In this document: positions 1 through 9,969 of the stretch, one piece after another
How positions within the stretch are numbered: position 1 is the stretch's first letter
Layout of the letters: the number at the start of each line of letters is the position of its first letter
NCBI RefSeq assembly: GCF_002951615.1
Contig: NZ_CP019062.1
Location: forward strand, 4,340,001-4,404,000
DNA from: Rahnella sikkimica
Lineage (GTDB): Bacteria; Pseudomonadota; Gammaproteobacteria; Enterobacterales; Enterobacteriaceae
DNA: 64,000 nucleotides
Reading direction: 5' to 3'
The notes under the pieces: generated by a model
Seen by the model: only the letters and a program-made list of their open reading frames with translations
What the model was told of the DNA's origin: nothing
Databases searched by the model: none
Made by a program: the position numbers and the translations under genes

Positions 1-1
1 T

Positions 2-1483
<1,482 letters not shown>

Positions 1484-1506
1484 TCCTTTCGACCGTACCC
1501 CTACAA

Positions 1507-1548
1507 TAAAAAATGCCGGATGCTTTACAGCACCGGCATTTTTTTTGG
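1507..1548. terminator. bidirectional terminator between parE and ygiN
   Basis: The arms AATGCCGG and CCGGCATT are flanked by an A-run on the left and a T-run on the right, with a smaller TGC/GCA stem inside. It sits between the convergent parE and ygiN genes, so it can stop transcription from both sides. Confidence 0.85.
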
Positions 1549-1566
1549 GTAAAACCTGTCAGAAAA

Positions 1567-1872
1567 TCAGGCTTTCTCAATAATATGGATCACCACATCC
1601 TGTACGTCGGCTTTGATGTTTTCGCGGTGTTTATCCATGTGATCGGCCTGCTGATGCGCTTCAAGATGTGCCAAGCTTTCCCAGTCTTCCAGCATGAAAA
1701 TGGAATCCGGAGCCGTTTTACGCCACGGAACCTGACCGTTGAAATCAACGTAAGGCTCATAGCGGTGACAGCCTTTCTCGGCGAGAACGCTTGGCAGCAG
1801 CGCTGTGATTTTCTCCATGACCGAATCGCGACGGCCTGGTTTTACTTTGATTTCAGCAATAACGGTAATCAT
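1567..1872 (-). CDS. ygiN: putative quinol monooxygenase YgiN
   Basis: This is a 101-residue antibiotic-biosynthesis-monooxygenase (ABM) fold protein close in length and sequence to E. coli YgiN (104 residues). It keeps the block APDSIFMLEDWES followed by HLEAHQQADHM. YgiN dimers oxidise quinols and are thought to form a quinone redox cycle with MdaB. It is the second gene of a minus-strand pair, about 30 bp after the mdaB stop, with a GAGG-type ribosome site before its ATG. The physiological substrate in vivo is not certain for the family. Confidence 0.88.
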   Translation of the reverse strand: MITVIAEIKVKPGRRDSVMEKITALLPSVLAEKGCHRYEPYVDFNGQVPWRKTAPDSIFMLEDWESLAHLEAHQQADHMDKHRENIKADVQDVVIHIIEKA

Positions 1873-1902
1873 AAATACCTCTTTCCCGGATGACTTTTTA
1901 CC

Positions 1903-2490
1903 TTAGGCCTGCCCGAACACATTTTCAAGGTGGGCGCGGTAGTGGGCAAAATCACGTTCAACATCAGGTTGTTTGATCACGTCATTGCACATGAAGGTCG
2001 GCAGGGTATCCAGGCCGATGAACTGGTTTGCTTTGTGCTGCGCCAGATAAACGCCATCGACGCCGACGCCGTGGAAGAACTGCTCTTTATCTTCGAACGC
2101 TTCCCGCGGGGCATTCCAGGTGACAGAAAGCATGTAGCATTTTCCCTGTAACAGGCCGCCGGAGCCGTATTTTTTGGATTCATCAGAACGGGAACGACCA
2201 TCGCTGGCGTACAGTTTGCCGTGGCCTTCGGTGAAGACTTCATCGATGTATTTTTTCAGCGTCCACGGCATACCCATCCACCAGCCCGGTTGCTGATAAA
2301 TGATGGCGTCGGCCCACAGGTAACTGTCGATTTCGGTTTGTACGTCGTAGCCCTCTTCGAGGACGGTCACGCGCACGTCGTGTCCCGCGTCGCGCAGGAA
2401 GCTGCTGGCGACGTCAGTCAGGCTGTTGTTCAACGCGCCTTTTGAGTGGGCAAATGTCTTACCGGCATTGATAATCAGGATATTGCTCAT
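1903..2490 (-). CDS. mdaB: NADPH:quinone reductase MdaB
   Basis: This flavodoxin-fold protein of 195 residues reduces quinones with NADPH by a two-electron route and protects against redox cycling. It begins MSNILIINAGKTFAHSKG, matching the E. coli start (193 residues), and has the conserved PGWWMGMPWTLKKYIDEVF and YGSGGLLQGK blocks of the FAD site. I rejected an in-frame start 30 codons upstream because the E. coli alignment and the purine-rich GGAAAAG site both favour this ATG. It is the promoter-proximal gene of mdaB-ygiN. Confidence 0.92.
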   Translation of the reverse strand: MSNILIINAGKTFAHSKGALNNSLTDVASSFLRDAGHDVRVTVLEEGYDVQTEIDSYLWADAIIYQQPGWWMGMPWTLKKYIDEVFTEGHGKLYASDGRSRSDESKKYGSGGLLQGKCYMLSVTWNAPREAFEDKEQFFHGVGVDGVYLAQHKANQFIGLDTLPTFMCNDVIKQPDVERDFAHYRAHLENVFGQA

Positions 2491-2813
2491 CGTCTTTTCC
2501 TTAAATTGAATTCTGTCTGTCAGGCTGTTATCACGTAGTGTACGCAACTCCGCGTGGCGGAAAAATGTGATATTGCGCACAAGACTATTGACTCAGATGC
2601 AATAATAAAAAGAAAAAGTGCCTGATTCCGCCATCTGGCGTTCTGAAAAACGCTTAAAAATTCCGCACAAACACAGCAACTGTGACAGCCATGCGGCAGA
2701 TGATGTACTATCGCGAACATCATTGCCTCGCGGCAACGCCTTCGAGCGGTGGCGGGTGCAAGCTTCCTTAATTTCCAAAACGATAACGCCACGGGTCTGA
2801 GGATTACACATCA
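2491..2813. promoter_or_regulatory. divergent mdaB/parC intergenic region
   Basis: These 323 bp separate the divergent mdaB and parC genes and must contain both promoters. I see a small perfect inverted repeat, ATGATGT at 2700-2706 and ACATCAT at 2717-2723, about 90 bp before parC. No convincing sigma-70 pair or known operator stands out, and no gene is apparent. Confidence 0.4.
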
Positions 2814-5087
2814 ATGAGCGAAATGACTCATGACGGAACAGAGCGTTTAGCACTGCACACGTTTACCGAGAACGCCTATCTCAAATATTCCATGTACGTC
2901 ATCATGGACCGCGCGCTGCCATTTATCGGCGACGGGCTGAAGCCGGTACAGCGCCGCATTATTTACGCGATGTCCGAGTTGGGCCTGAGTAATAACGCCA
3001 AATTCAAAAAATCTGCCCGTACCGTGGGTGATGTGCTGGGTAAATACCATCCGCACGGTGACAGCGCCTGCTACGAAGCGATGGTGCTGATGGCGCAGCC
3101 GTTCTCTTACCGTTATCCGCTGGTTGACGGGCAGGGAAACTGGGGTGCGCCGGATGACCCGAAATCCTTCGCCGCGATGCGTTACACCGAATCGCGCCTG
3201 TCGAAATATGCGGAAGTTCTGTTACGCGAATTAGGTCAGGGAACGGTCGACTACGTCCCGAACTTTGACGGTACTATGCAGGAGCCGAAAATGCTGCCTG
3301 CGCGCCTGCCGAACATTCTGCTCAACGGGACCACCGGTATTGCCGTCGGTATGGCGACAGATATTCCGCCGCACAACATTCGTGAAGTGGCCGCTGCGGC
3401 GATCGCGTTGCTGGAGAAACCAGGCAGTTCTCTCGAAGATTTGCTGGAGTTTGTTCAGGGGCCGGATTTCCCGACCGAAGCTGAGATCATCACGCCGCGC
3501 AATGAAATCCGCAAAATGTACGAATCGGGCAAAGGCTCGGTGCGCATGCGTGCGGTCTGGCATAAAGAAGACGGCAGTGCGGTGATCACCGCTTTACCGC
3601 ATCAGGTTTCCGGTGCGAAGGTGCTGGAACAAATTGCCAACCAGATGCGTGCCAAAAAATTGCCGATGGTTGAAGACTTGCGTGACGAATCGGATCACGA
3701 AAACCCGACACGTCTGGTGGTGGTGCCGCGTTCTAACCGTATCGATCTCGATCAGGTCATGAACCATCTGTTCGCGACCACCGATCTTGAACGCAGCTAC
3801 CGAATCAACATGAATATGATCGGTCTGGATCATCGCCCTCAGGTAAAAGGGCTGCTGGAGATCCTCACCGAATGGCTGGCGTATCGTCGTGATACTGTGC
3901 ACCGTCGCCTGAGCTTCCGTCTCGATAAAGTGCTGAAACGCCTGCATATCCTGGACGGTTTGCTGGTGGCGTTCCTCAGTATCGACGAAGTCATTCATAT
4001 CATCCGCACCGAAGATGAACCGAAGCCGGTACTGATGCAGCGCTTTGAACTTTCAGATACGCAGGCTGAAGCGATCCTCGAGTTGAAATTGCGCCATTTG
4101 GCAAAACTCGAAGAAACTAAAATTCGCGGCGAGCAGGATGAACTGGCAAAAGAGCGCGATCATCTTCAGGCGCTGCTGGCGTCTGAACGCAAACTCAGTA
4201 CGCTGATCCGCAAAGAAATTCAGGCCGATGCCGAAACCTTTGGTGACGATCGCCGTTCGCCAATCATCGAACGTGAAGAAGCCAAAGCCATGAGCGAGCA
4301 CGACTTTGTGCCGTCCGAGCCGGTAACGATCGTGCTTTCCGAATCAGGCTGGGTGCGCAGCGCCAAGGGCCACGATATTGATGCGTCCGGCCTGAGCTAC
4401 AAAGCGGGCGACAGTTTCCGCGCCGCAGCGAAAGGGAAGAGCAATCAGCCAGTGGTGTTTATGGATTCCACCGGACGCAGTTATGCGCTTGACCCGATGA
4501 CGCTGCCATCGGCGCGCGGGCAGGGCGAGCCGCTGACCGGTAAACTCACGCCGCCGCCGGGTGCGACCATCGAACACGTTCTGATGGCGCCTGACGATCA
4601 GAAATTGCTGATGGCCTCCGATGCCGGTTACGGTTTCGTGTGTACCTTCAGTGATTTAGTCGCGCGCAACCGTGCGGGTAAAGCCATGATTACCCTGCCG
4701 GATAACGCCAAAGCGTTTGCGCCGATTGAAATCAACGGCAACGATGACATGCTGCTGTCCATCACCGCCGCAGGCCGTATGCTGCTGTTCCCGGTGGCTG
4801 ATTTGCCGCAACTGTCGAAAGGTAAAGGTAACAAAATTATTTCCATTCCTTCTGCGCAGGCGGCAAGCGGTGAAGATAAGCTGGAATGGCTGCTGGTTCT
4901 GCCGCCGCAAACGTCCGTCACACTGCACGTCGGTAAACGCAAACTGGTTGTTCGCCCGGAAGAGTTGCAGAAATTCCGTGCTGAACGCGGGCGCAAAGGC
5001 ACGCTTCTGCCACGCGGCCTGCAACGGGTTGATCGCGTTGAAGTCGATGCGCCTGTCCGCGCGCGTGGCGGTGACAGCGAAGAATAA
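2814..5087 (+). CDS. parC: DNA topoisomerase IV subunit A
   Basis: This is the breakage-reunion subunit of topoisomerase IV. At 757 residues it is close to the 752 of E. coli. The catalytic tyrosine is Y124 in AAMRYTES. The quinolone-determining segment [10 protein letters not shown] has the wild-type Ser (residue 84) and Glu (residue 88), so no classical resistance substitution is present. The winged-helix/tower core is followed by a coiled coil around residues 430-480 and the C-terminal beta-pinwheel, ending GDSEE as in E. coli. Four extra residues near the N-terminus explain the numbering offset. A hairpin follows the stop codon. Confidence 0.97.
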   Translation: MSEMTHDGTERLALHTFTENAYLKYSMYVIMDRALPFIGDGLKPVQRRIIYAMSELGLSNNAKFKKSARTVGDVLGKYHPHGDSACYEAMVLMAQPFSYRYPLVDGQGNWGAPDDPKSFAAMRYTESRLSKYAEVLLRELGQGTVDYVPNFDGTMQEPKMLPARLPNILLNGTTGIAVGMATDIPPHNIREVAAAAIALLEKPGSSLEDLLEFVQGPDFPTEAEIITPRNEIRKMYESGKGSVRMRAVWHKEDGSAVITALPHQVSGAKVLEQIANQMRAKKLPMVEDLRDESDHENPTRLVVVPRSNRIDLDQVMNHLFATTDLERSYRINMNMIGLDHRPQVKGLLEILTEWLAYRRDTVHRRLSFRLDKVLKRLHILDGLLVAFLSIDEVIHIIRTEDEPKPVLMQRFELSDTQAEAILELKLRHLAKLEETKIRGEQDELAKERDHLQALLASERKLSTLIRKEIQADAETFGDDRRSPIIEREEAKAMSEHDFVPSEPVTIVLSESGWVRSAKGHDIDASGLSYKAGDSFRAAAKGKSNQPVVFMDSTGRSYALDPMTLPSARGQGEPLTGKLTPPPGATIEHVLMAPDDQKLLMASDAGYGFVCTFSDLVARNRAGKAMITLPDNAKAFAPIEINGNDDMLLSITAAGRMLLFPVADLPQLSKGKGNKIISIPSAQAASGEDKLEWLLVLPPQTSVTLHVGKRKLVVRPEELQKFRAERGRKGTLLPRGLQRVDRVEVDAPVRARGGDSEE

Positions 5088-5110
5088 AACGGCTGTTGAC
5101 CTTATCCAGT

Positions 5111-5140
5111 CAGGGCACATTTGTGCCCTGAACTCTTTTT
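5111..5140 (+). terminator. terminator after parC
   Basis: The arms CAGGGCACA and TGTGCCCTG form a 9-bp stem with a 2-base loop, followed by AACTCTTTTT. It lies 24 bp after parC, so plsC probably has its own promoter in the remaining 165 bp. Confidence 0.65.
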
Positions 5141-5305
5141 AAGGAAATGCAGTGGCCTGAGACTGTTGTGCAGTGCAAAGATTTTACATTTGTATTCATA
5201 AAACCGTTGTGCGGCGCTGAATGAGGCTTGAGAATAGTTCTCCGCACAGGGAGCGAAACTGCACAGGTTTCTTACCGGCTTCGGCTGTAGTTTTAAGAGG
5301 GTGTT

Positions 5306-6043
5306 ATGTTATTTATTTTGCGTCTGATTATCGTGGTTATTTACTCGATTCTGGTCAGTGTTTTTGGCTCCATTTATTGTCTTTTCAGTCCACGTAACCC
5401 GAAACATGTGTCGACGTTCGGCAAGCTGTTTGGTCATCTGGCCCCGGTTTTTGGTCTGACGGTAGAAAAGCGCATTCCCGCTGAAGCAGCGTCGAACGGC
5501 AAATGCATCTACATTGCTAATCATCAGAACAACTACGACATGGTGACCGCGTCATCTGTTGTGATGCCAGGTACCGTGACCGTCGGTAAAAAAAGTCTGG
5601 CCTGGATCCCGTTCTTTGGTCAGTTGTACTGGCTGACCGGTAACCTGCTGATTGACCGCGATAACCGCGCCAAAGCGCACGGCACAATTGCTCAGGTTGT
5701 AGCGCAGATTAAGAAAAAAAATCTGTCGATCTGGATGTTCCCGGAAGGTACCCGCAGCCGTGGCCGTGGCCTGATGCCGTTTAAAACAGGCGCTTTCCAT
5801 GCCGCTATTGCCGCCGGTGTGCCGATTGTGCCGATTTGCGTATCGAACACCAGTAACAAGGTGAAGCTCAACCGCTGGTCTAACGGACTGGTGATCGTGG
5901 AAATGCTGCCACCTATCGATACCACCGGTTACACCAAAGATCGCCTGCGCGAATTGTCCGAACATTGCCGCCAGATCATGGCCGATAAAATCGCCGAGCT
6001 GGACGCCGAAGTCGCACAGCGCGAAGCCGCAGCAAAAAAGTAA
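5306..6043 (+). CDS. plsC: 1-acyl-sn-glycerol-3-phosphate acyltransferase
   Basis: PlsC transfers an acyl chain to position 2 of lysophosphatidate, giving phosphatidate for membrane lipid synthesis at the inner membrane. It is 245 residues, the same as E. coli. The N-terminus is a hydrophobic membrane segment (about residues 3-27). The acyltransferase motifs are NHQNNYD (H73 and D78, the HX4D catalytic pair) and FPEGTRSRGRG (from residue 145). The gene follows parC as in E. coli and is followed by ftsP. The ATG is preceded by AAGAGGG. Confidence 0.97.
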   Translation: MLFILRLIIVVIYSILVSVFGSIYCLFSPRNPKHVSTFGKLFGHLAPVFGLTVEKRIPAEAASNGKCIYIANHQNNYDMVTASSVVMPGTVTVGKKSLAWIPFFGQLYWLTGNLLIDRDNRAKAHGTIAQVVAQIKKKNLSIWMFPEGTRSRGRGLMPFKTGAFHAAIAAGVPIVPICVSNTSNKVKLNRWSNGLVIVEMLPPIDTTGYTKDRLRELSEHCRQIMADKIAELDAEVAQREAAAKK

Positions 6044-6058
6044 TCGCGTTTTATTCAC

Positions 6059-6116
6059 GCTCCGGTGACGCCGCATTGCAGGTTTCAGAGTCCCTGCAAC
6101 CCGGCGTCACCGGAGC
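6059..6116. repeat. perfect 15-bp inverted repeat between plsC and ftsP
   Basis: The arms GCTCCGGTGACGCCG (6059-6073) and CGGCGTCACCGGAGC (6102-6116) are perfectly complementary, and a second 7-bp pair TTGCAGG/CCTGCAA lies inside them. The whole would fold into a long GC-rich hairpin in either strand. There is no T-run, so it is not a typical terminator. It may be an RNA-stability or REP-like element. Confidence 0.8.
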
Positions 6117-6185
6117 CGAAATTCTGTTGCCATTGATGGCGATGGTTATTAACACCGCTCTTGATTTTGTTTTCATGGAGAAGAT

Positions 6186-7601
6186 ATGTCACTCAGTCGT
6201 CGCTCGTTCCTGCAAGCCTCCGGCGTGGCTCTTGCCGCAGGTGCTCTGCCATTCAAAGCAGAAGCGAGTGGTTCGCAACCGGCATTACCCGTTCCCCCGT
6301 TGCTGGAATCCCGTCGTGGACAACCCCTGTTTCTGACGTTACAGGCGGCACACTGGTCATTCCTGGGTGGCGCTAAAGCCCCTGTGTGGGGCATCAATGG
6401 CATGTATCTTGGCCCGACGGTCAAAGTGCATAACGGTGATGACGTCAAACTTATCTACAGCAACCGGCTGGCCGAACCCGTGTCGATGACCATCAGCGGA
6501 TTGATGGAACCGGGAACGCTGACCGGCGGCGGTGCACGCATGATGCAGCCGGGCGTTGACTGGTCGCCGGTATTGCCCATCCGTCAGGCCGCTGCTACCT
6601 GCTGGTATCACGCCAATACGCCCAACCGCATGGCACCGCACGTCTATAACGGGCTGGCGGGGATGTGGATTGTTGAGGATGAAGTCAGTAAAAATCTGCC
6701 GTTGCCCAACCATTACGGCGTTGACGATTTCCCGCTGATCATTCAGGACAAACGTCTGGACGGTTTTGGTGTGCCGCAATATGACACCCCGGCCTCCGGC
6801 GGTTTCTTTGGCGATACGATGCTGGTGAACGGCGTGCAAAGCCCGTATGTCGAAGTGTCGCGCGGCTGGGTTCGTTTGCGTTTGCTGAATGCGTCAAATG
6901 CGCGTCGTTACGAACTGAGCATGACCGACAACCGTGCATTCCACGTGGTGGCTTCTGACCTCGGCTTCCTGCCTGCGCCGATAACCGTTAAACGTTTGTC
7001 GCTCGGGCCGGGTGAACGCCGCGAAGTGCTGGTGGATATGTCGCAGGGCGAAGAAGTGTCGATTACCGCGGGCGATGCGGCGGGCGTGATGGATCGTCTG
7101 CGCGGGCTGTTTGAACCGTCGAGCATTCTGGTTTCTACTGTCGTCCTGACGCTCAAACCTACCGGCCTGTTGCCGCTGGTGACCGATAATCTGCCGATGC
7201 GTTTACTGGCCGATCAAATCCTGACCGGCAATGTGGTTCGCAGCCGCGACCTGCGCCTTGGCGACAGTCAGCCGGGCATTAATGGCGCGATGTGGGACAT
7301 CAACCGTCTCGACCTGACGGCGCAGCAAGGGACGTGGGAACGCTGGACCGTACATGCGGATATGCCGCAGACCTTCCACGCCGAAGGCGTATCGTTCCTG
7401 GTGAAAAGCGTGAACGGTGCGGCACCGCTGGTGGAAGATGCCGGATTCAAAGATACCGTTTGGGTGGATGGCGATGTGGAGTTGCTGGTATTTTTCAATC
7501 AGCCTTCGTATGACCATTTCCCGTTTATCTACCGCAGCGGAACGCTGGAACTTGCCGATCGCGGCTCCGCAGGCAATATGCTGGTTCAGCCGTCGATGTA
7601 A
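6186..7601 (+). CDS. ftsP: cell division protein FtsP (SufI), Tat-exported
   Basis: This 471-residue protein has a twin-arginine signal, SRRSFLQASGVALAAG, with cleavage near AEA, and three cupredoxin-like domains of the multicopper-oxidase fold. FtsP is a periplasmic divisome component that protects septum assembly under stress. As in E. coli, the copper-ligand HXH and HCH motifs of true multicopper oxidases appear missing, so it is probably not an oxidase. Length matches E. coli (470). The neighbours plsC and parC are conserved. The gene ends just before a strong bidirectional terminator. Confidence 0.93.
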   Translation: MSLSRRSFLQASGVALAAGALPFKAEASGSQPALPVPPLLESRRGQPLFLTLQAAHWSFLGGAKAPVWGINGMYLGPTVKVHNGDDVKLIYSNRLAEPVSMTISGLMEPGTLTGGGARMMQPGVDWSPVLPIRQAAATCWYHANTPNRMAPHVYNGLAGMWIVEDEVSKNLPLPNHYGVDDFPLIIQDKRLDGFGVPQYDTPASGGFFGDTMLVNGVQSPYVEVSRGWVRLRLLNASNARRYELSMTDNRAFHVVASDLGFLPAPITVKRLSLGPGERREVLVDMSQGEEVSITAGDAAGVMDRLRGLFEPSSILVSTVVLTLKPTGLLPLVTDNLPMRLLADQILTGNVVRSRDLRLGDSQPGINGAMWDINRLDLTAQQGTWERWTVHADMPQTFHAEGVSFLVKSVNGAAPLVEDAGFKDTVWVDGDVELLVFFNQPSYDHFPFIYRSGTLELADRGSAGNMLVQPSM

Positions 7602-7626
7602 TGGCAGGGTGAGTTATCATGAAAAA

Positions 7627-7653
7627 TAAAAACCCGCCGCGGCGGGTTTTTTA
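7627..7653. terminator. bidirectional terminator between ftsP and dkgA
   Basis: The arms AAAACCCGCC and GGCGGGTTTT (7629-7638 and 7641-7650) are bracketed by A- and T-runs. The genes on both sides converge on it. Confidence 0.9.
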
Positions 7654-7673
7654 GTCTTACAGCATCACAAAAA

Positions 7674-8498
7674 TTACAGGTCTTTCGCCGGATCCGGCCC
7701 CAGACGCTGACCTTTATCCAGCTTTGTGACTTCCGCCAGTTCTTCCTTCTCCAGCTTGAAATCAAACACGTCGAAGTTTTCGCGGATGCGTTTTGGCGTC
7801 ACGGATTTTGGGATAACAATCAGCCCGCTGTCCAGATGCCAGCGGATCACGATCTGCGCGGGCGTTTTGTTGTATTTCTCCGCCAGTTTCTGAATCAGAG
7901 GCTGATCAAAAACACCTTTACCGCCCTGCGCCAGCGGGCTCCAGGATTCGGTGGCGATGGTGTGCGTGGCGTTCCAGGCGTGTAGCTGGCGCTGTTGCAT
8001 CAGCGGGTGCAGCTCAACCTGATTCACCACCGGGAAAATGCCGGTTTCATCTTTCAGTTTCTGCAAATGTTCCAGCGGGAAATTACAGACGCCGACGCTT
8101 TTCGCCAGCCCCTGTTCTTTCAGTTTTAGCAGCGCTTTCCAGGCATCAACATAATGGCCCTGCGCTGGCTGCGGCCAGTGGATCAGATACAAATCAACGT
8201 AATCAGTTCTCAGCTTTTTAAGGCTGGTTTCCAGCGCTTTTGGCGCATTCAGCTGATCGTCATTCCACAGTTTTGTGGTGATGAACAACGCTTCGCGGGG
8301 AACGAGATTGGCGGCAAGGGCTTCGCCGACGCCTTCCTCATTTTTGTAAATAGCCGCCGTATCGATGTGACGGTAGCCGGTTTCGATGGCCGTTTTCACC
8401 GCGCTGGTGGCTTCCTGATTACTGGCTTTCCATACACCAAGTCCTAACTGAGGCATCAGGTTGCCATCGTGCAGTTTAATGATGGGTTGCGTTGCCAT
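7674..8498 (-). CDS. dkgA: 2,5-diketo-D-gluconate reductase A / methylglyoxal reductase
   Basis: This is an aldo-keto reductase of 274 residues (E. coli DkgA has 275) that uses NADPH to reduce 2,5-diketogluconate, methylglyoxal and other aldehydes. The AKR tetrad is visible: D46 in HIDTAA, Y51, K76 in TTKLWND and H107 in LIHWP. The NADPH-binding block IPKSVTPKRIREN is near residue 235. In E. coli dkgA follows yqhD and is activated by YqhC; here it follows an unrelated alcohol dehydrogenase by 135 bp but keeps the divergent AraC-type regulator. That spacer holds a GTGCCCG/CGGGCAC hairpin (8521-8544) without a T-run. Confidence 0.93.
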   Translation of the reverse strand: MATQPIIKLHDGNLMPQLGLGVWKASNQEATSAVKTAIETGYRHIDTAAIYKNEEGVGEALAANLVPREALFITTKLWNDDQLNAPKALETSLKKLRTDYVDLYLIHWPQPAQGHYVDAWKALLKLKEQGLAKSVGVCNFPLEHLQKLKDETGIFPVVNQVELHPLMQQRQLHAWNATHTIATESWSPLAQGGKGVFDQPLIQKLAEKYNKTPAQIVIRWHLDSGLIVIPKSVTPKRIRENFDVFDFKLEKEELAEVTKLDKGQRLGPDPAKDL

Positions 8499-8633
8499 GA
8501 GGTTCTCCTATCAGGGCAGAGTGCCCGCCGCAAAGCACGGGCACAGAGTAGGCAAGGCATCAGCCTGACGTTAAGTCTAGTTAACGAAACGTCATCTTGC
8601 TGAGCAGGCTACTTATTTTATTGCGAAAAAATG

Positions 8634-9674
8634 TTACGCGTTCATATCCAGAATGACGCGGTAGCGCGCTTTTCCTTCGTGCAGATGTTCAACTGCGTCG
8701 TTAATTTTGCTCAGCGGGAAGTGCTCAACCTGCGGCGTAATCTGGTGACGGGCGCAGAATGCCAGCATGTCTGCCAGGCGTGAAGGTGCGCCGGTCGGTG
8801 AGCCGGAAACTTCAGCCTGTTTGCTGATCAGCGCCATCACGTGCAGCGGAACGGCTTCCGGCACGACGCCCACAAAGTGCAGGCGGCCTTTCGGTGCCAG
8901 CGTGCCGATAAAGGCGTCCCAGTCGAGCGAGGCGTTGGCGGTGACCATGATGAAATCCAGCTCACCGGCGATTTTCTTCAGCTCATCGCTGTCGCGGGTG
9001 GCAACCACGCGGTGCGCGCCGAGTGACAGGGCTTCATCACGTTTTGCCAGAGACGAGGTGAACGCCGTGACTTCGCAGCCCCACGCATTCAGGAAGCGCA
9101 ACGCCATGTGGCCTAAACCGCCGATCCCGACGACGCCCACGCGGTGGGTTGGCAGAACGCCAAACTGCAACAGCGGGTTAAACACGGTGATGCCGCCGCA
9201 GAACAGCGGGCCTGCGCTGGTGACGTCCACGCCTTCAGGAAGCGGGATCGCCCACGCCCAGTGGCTGCGGATACGGTCGGCAAAACCGCCGTGATGACCG
9301 ATAATCGTGGCTTCAACATCGTGGCAAAGATGCTGGTCGCCGGACATACAAGGGTGGCAGTGCATACAGCTGCCACGGTTCCAGCCCACGCCCACAATCT
9401 GGCCGACCTTCAGCCCTTTATTACGCGCATGGTCGCCGATTTTGACAATTTTACCGACCACTTCATGGCCCGGCACAAACGGATATTGGGTGATGCCCCA
9501 GTCGTTATTGAGCATCGACAGATCGGAGTGGCAGACGCCGCAGTAATCAATGGCGACTTCAATTTCTTCATCGCCAATCGGGCCGGCGTCGAACTGGAAA
9601 GCTTCAAGAGGCTGATTCGGACCGGCAGCGGCCCAGGCGTTAAACGTATTTTCGGCAGCGGTAGGTGCAGACAT
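8634..9674 (-). CDS. zinc-dependent NADP alcohol/aldehyde dehydrogenase, Ahr-like
   Basis: This is a medium-chain dehydrogenase of the cinnamyl-alcohol-dehydrogenase type, 346 residues, resembling E. coli Ahr (YjgB). Catalytic zinc ligands are C45 in YCGVCHSD and H70-E71 in GHEVVG. The structural zinc uses C103, C106, C109 and C117. The Rossmann motif is GIGGLGHMA near residue 184. Such enzymes reduce aldehydes with NADPH. It occupies the slot held by the iron-type dehydrogenase yqhD in E. coli, between dkgA and the divergent regulator, so aldehyde detoxification is its likely role. The exact substrate cannot be told from sequence. Confidence 0.85.
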   Translation of the reverse strand: MSAPTAAENTFNAWAAAGPNQPLEAFQFDAGPIGDEEIEVAIDYCGVCHSDLSMLNNDWGITQYPFVPGHEVVGKIVKIGDHARNKGLKVGQIVGVGWNRGSCMHCHPCMSGDQHLCHDVEATIIGHHGGFADRIRSHWAWAIPLPEGVDVTSAGPLFCGGITVFNPLLQFGVLPTHRVGVVGIGGLGHMALRFLNAWGCEVTAFTSSLAKRDEALSLGAHRVVATRDSDELKKIAGELDFIMVTANASLDWDAFIGTLAPKGRLHFVGVVPEAVPLHVMALISKQAEVSGSPTGAPSRLADMLAFCARHQITPQVEHFPLSKINDAVEHLHEGKARYRVILDMNA

Positions 9675-9969
9675 AATTTTCTCCAGACATTGAGTTTTTA
9701 AAAATTAGGGAGTTACTGAGAAATCGGGCCGGTGACAAAAACGTTTGTCACGAACAGCGTATGAAAGGTGCGTTCATACAGACTAGCAGTTCACTGCATT
9801 TGTGCAGGAAGATACGCCTGCGGAAAGAGGGGTTAACTGTAAGAGAAAATCGTCGCAAGGAAGATGCACATTCCTGCCAGAGTCTTGCCTGATCCTGCAT
9901 GTCTCTGTAGAAAGAGAAGAGCCTGTGGCAGAATTGATAACAGTTTAATGTCTATCCGGAGCAGGAATA
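9675..9969. promoter_or_regulatory. divergent dehydrogenase/regulator control region with palindromes
   Basis: This 295-bp region between the dehydrogenase and the AraC-type regulator contains three close inverted repeats. GTGACAAAAACGTTTGTCAC (9732-9751) has 8-bp arms. GTATGAA and TTCATAC (9759-9779) are 7-bp arms around 7 bases. CTGCA and TGCAG (9794-9807) are 5-bp arms. They sit within 76 bp, nearer the dehydrogenase start, and are good operator candidates. Which protein binds them is not known. Confidence 0.6.

Noticed and set aside
6107..6119. A 13-mer, GTCACCGGAGCCG, shared between the plsC/ftsP hairpin and the 47-bp garD repeats
   Set aside because: In garD it encodes conserved residues (PAPVT), and the flanks do not match. 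It is most likely a chance overlap of GC-rich words, not a third repeat copy.
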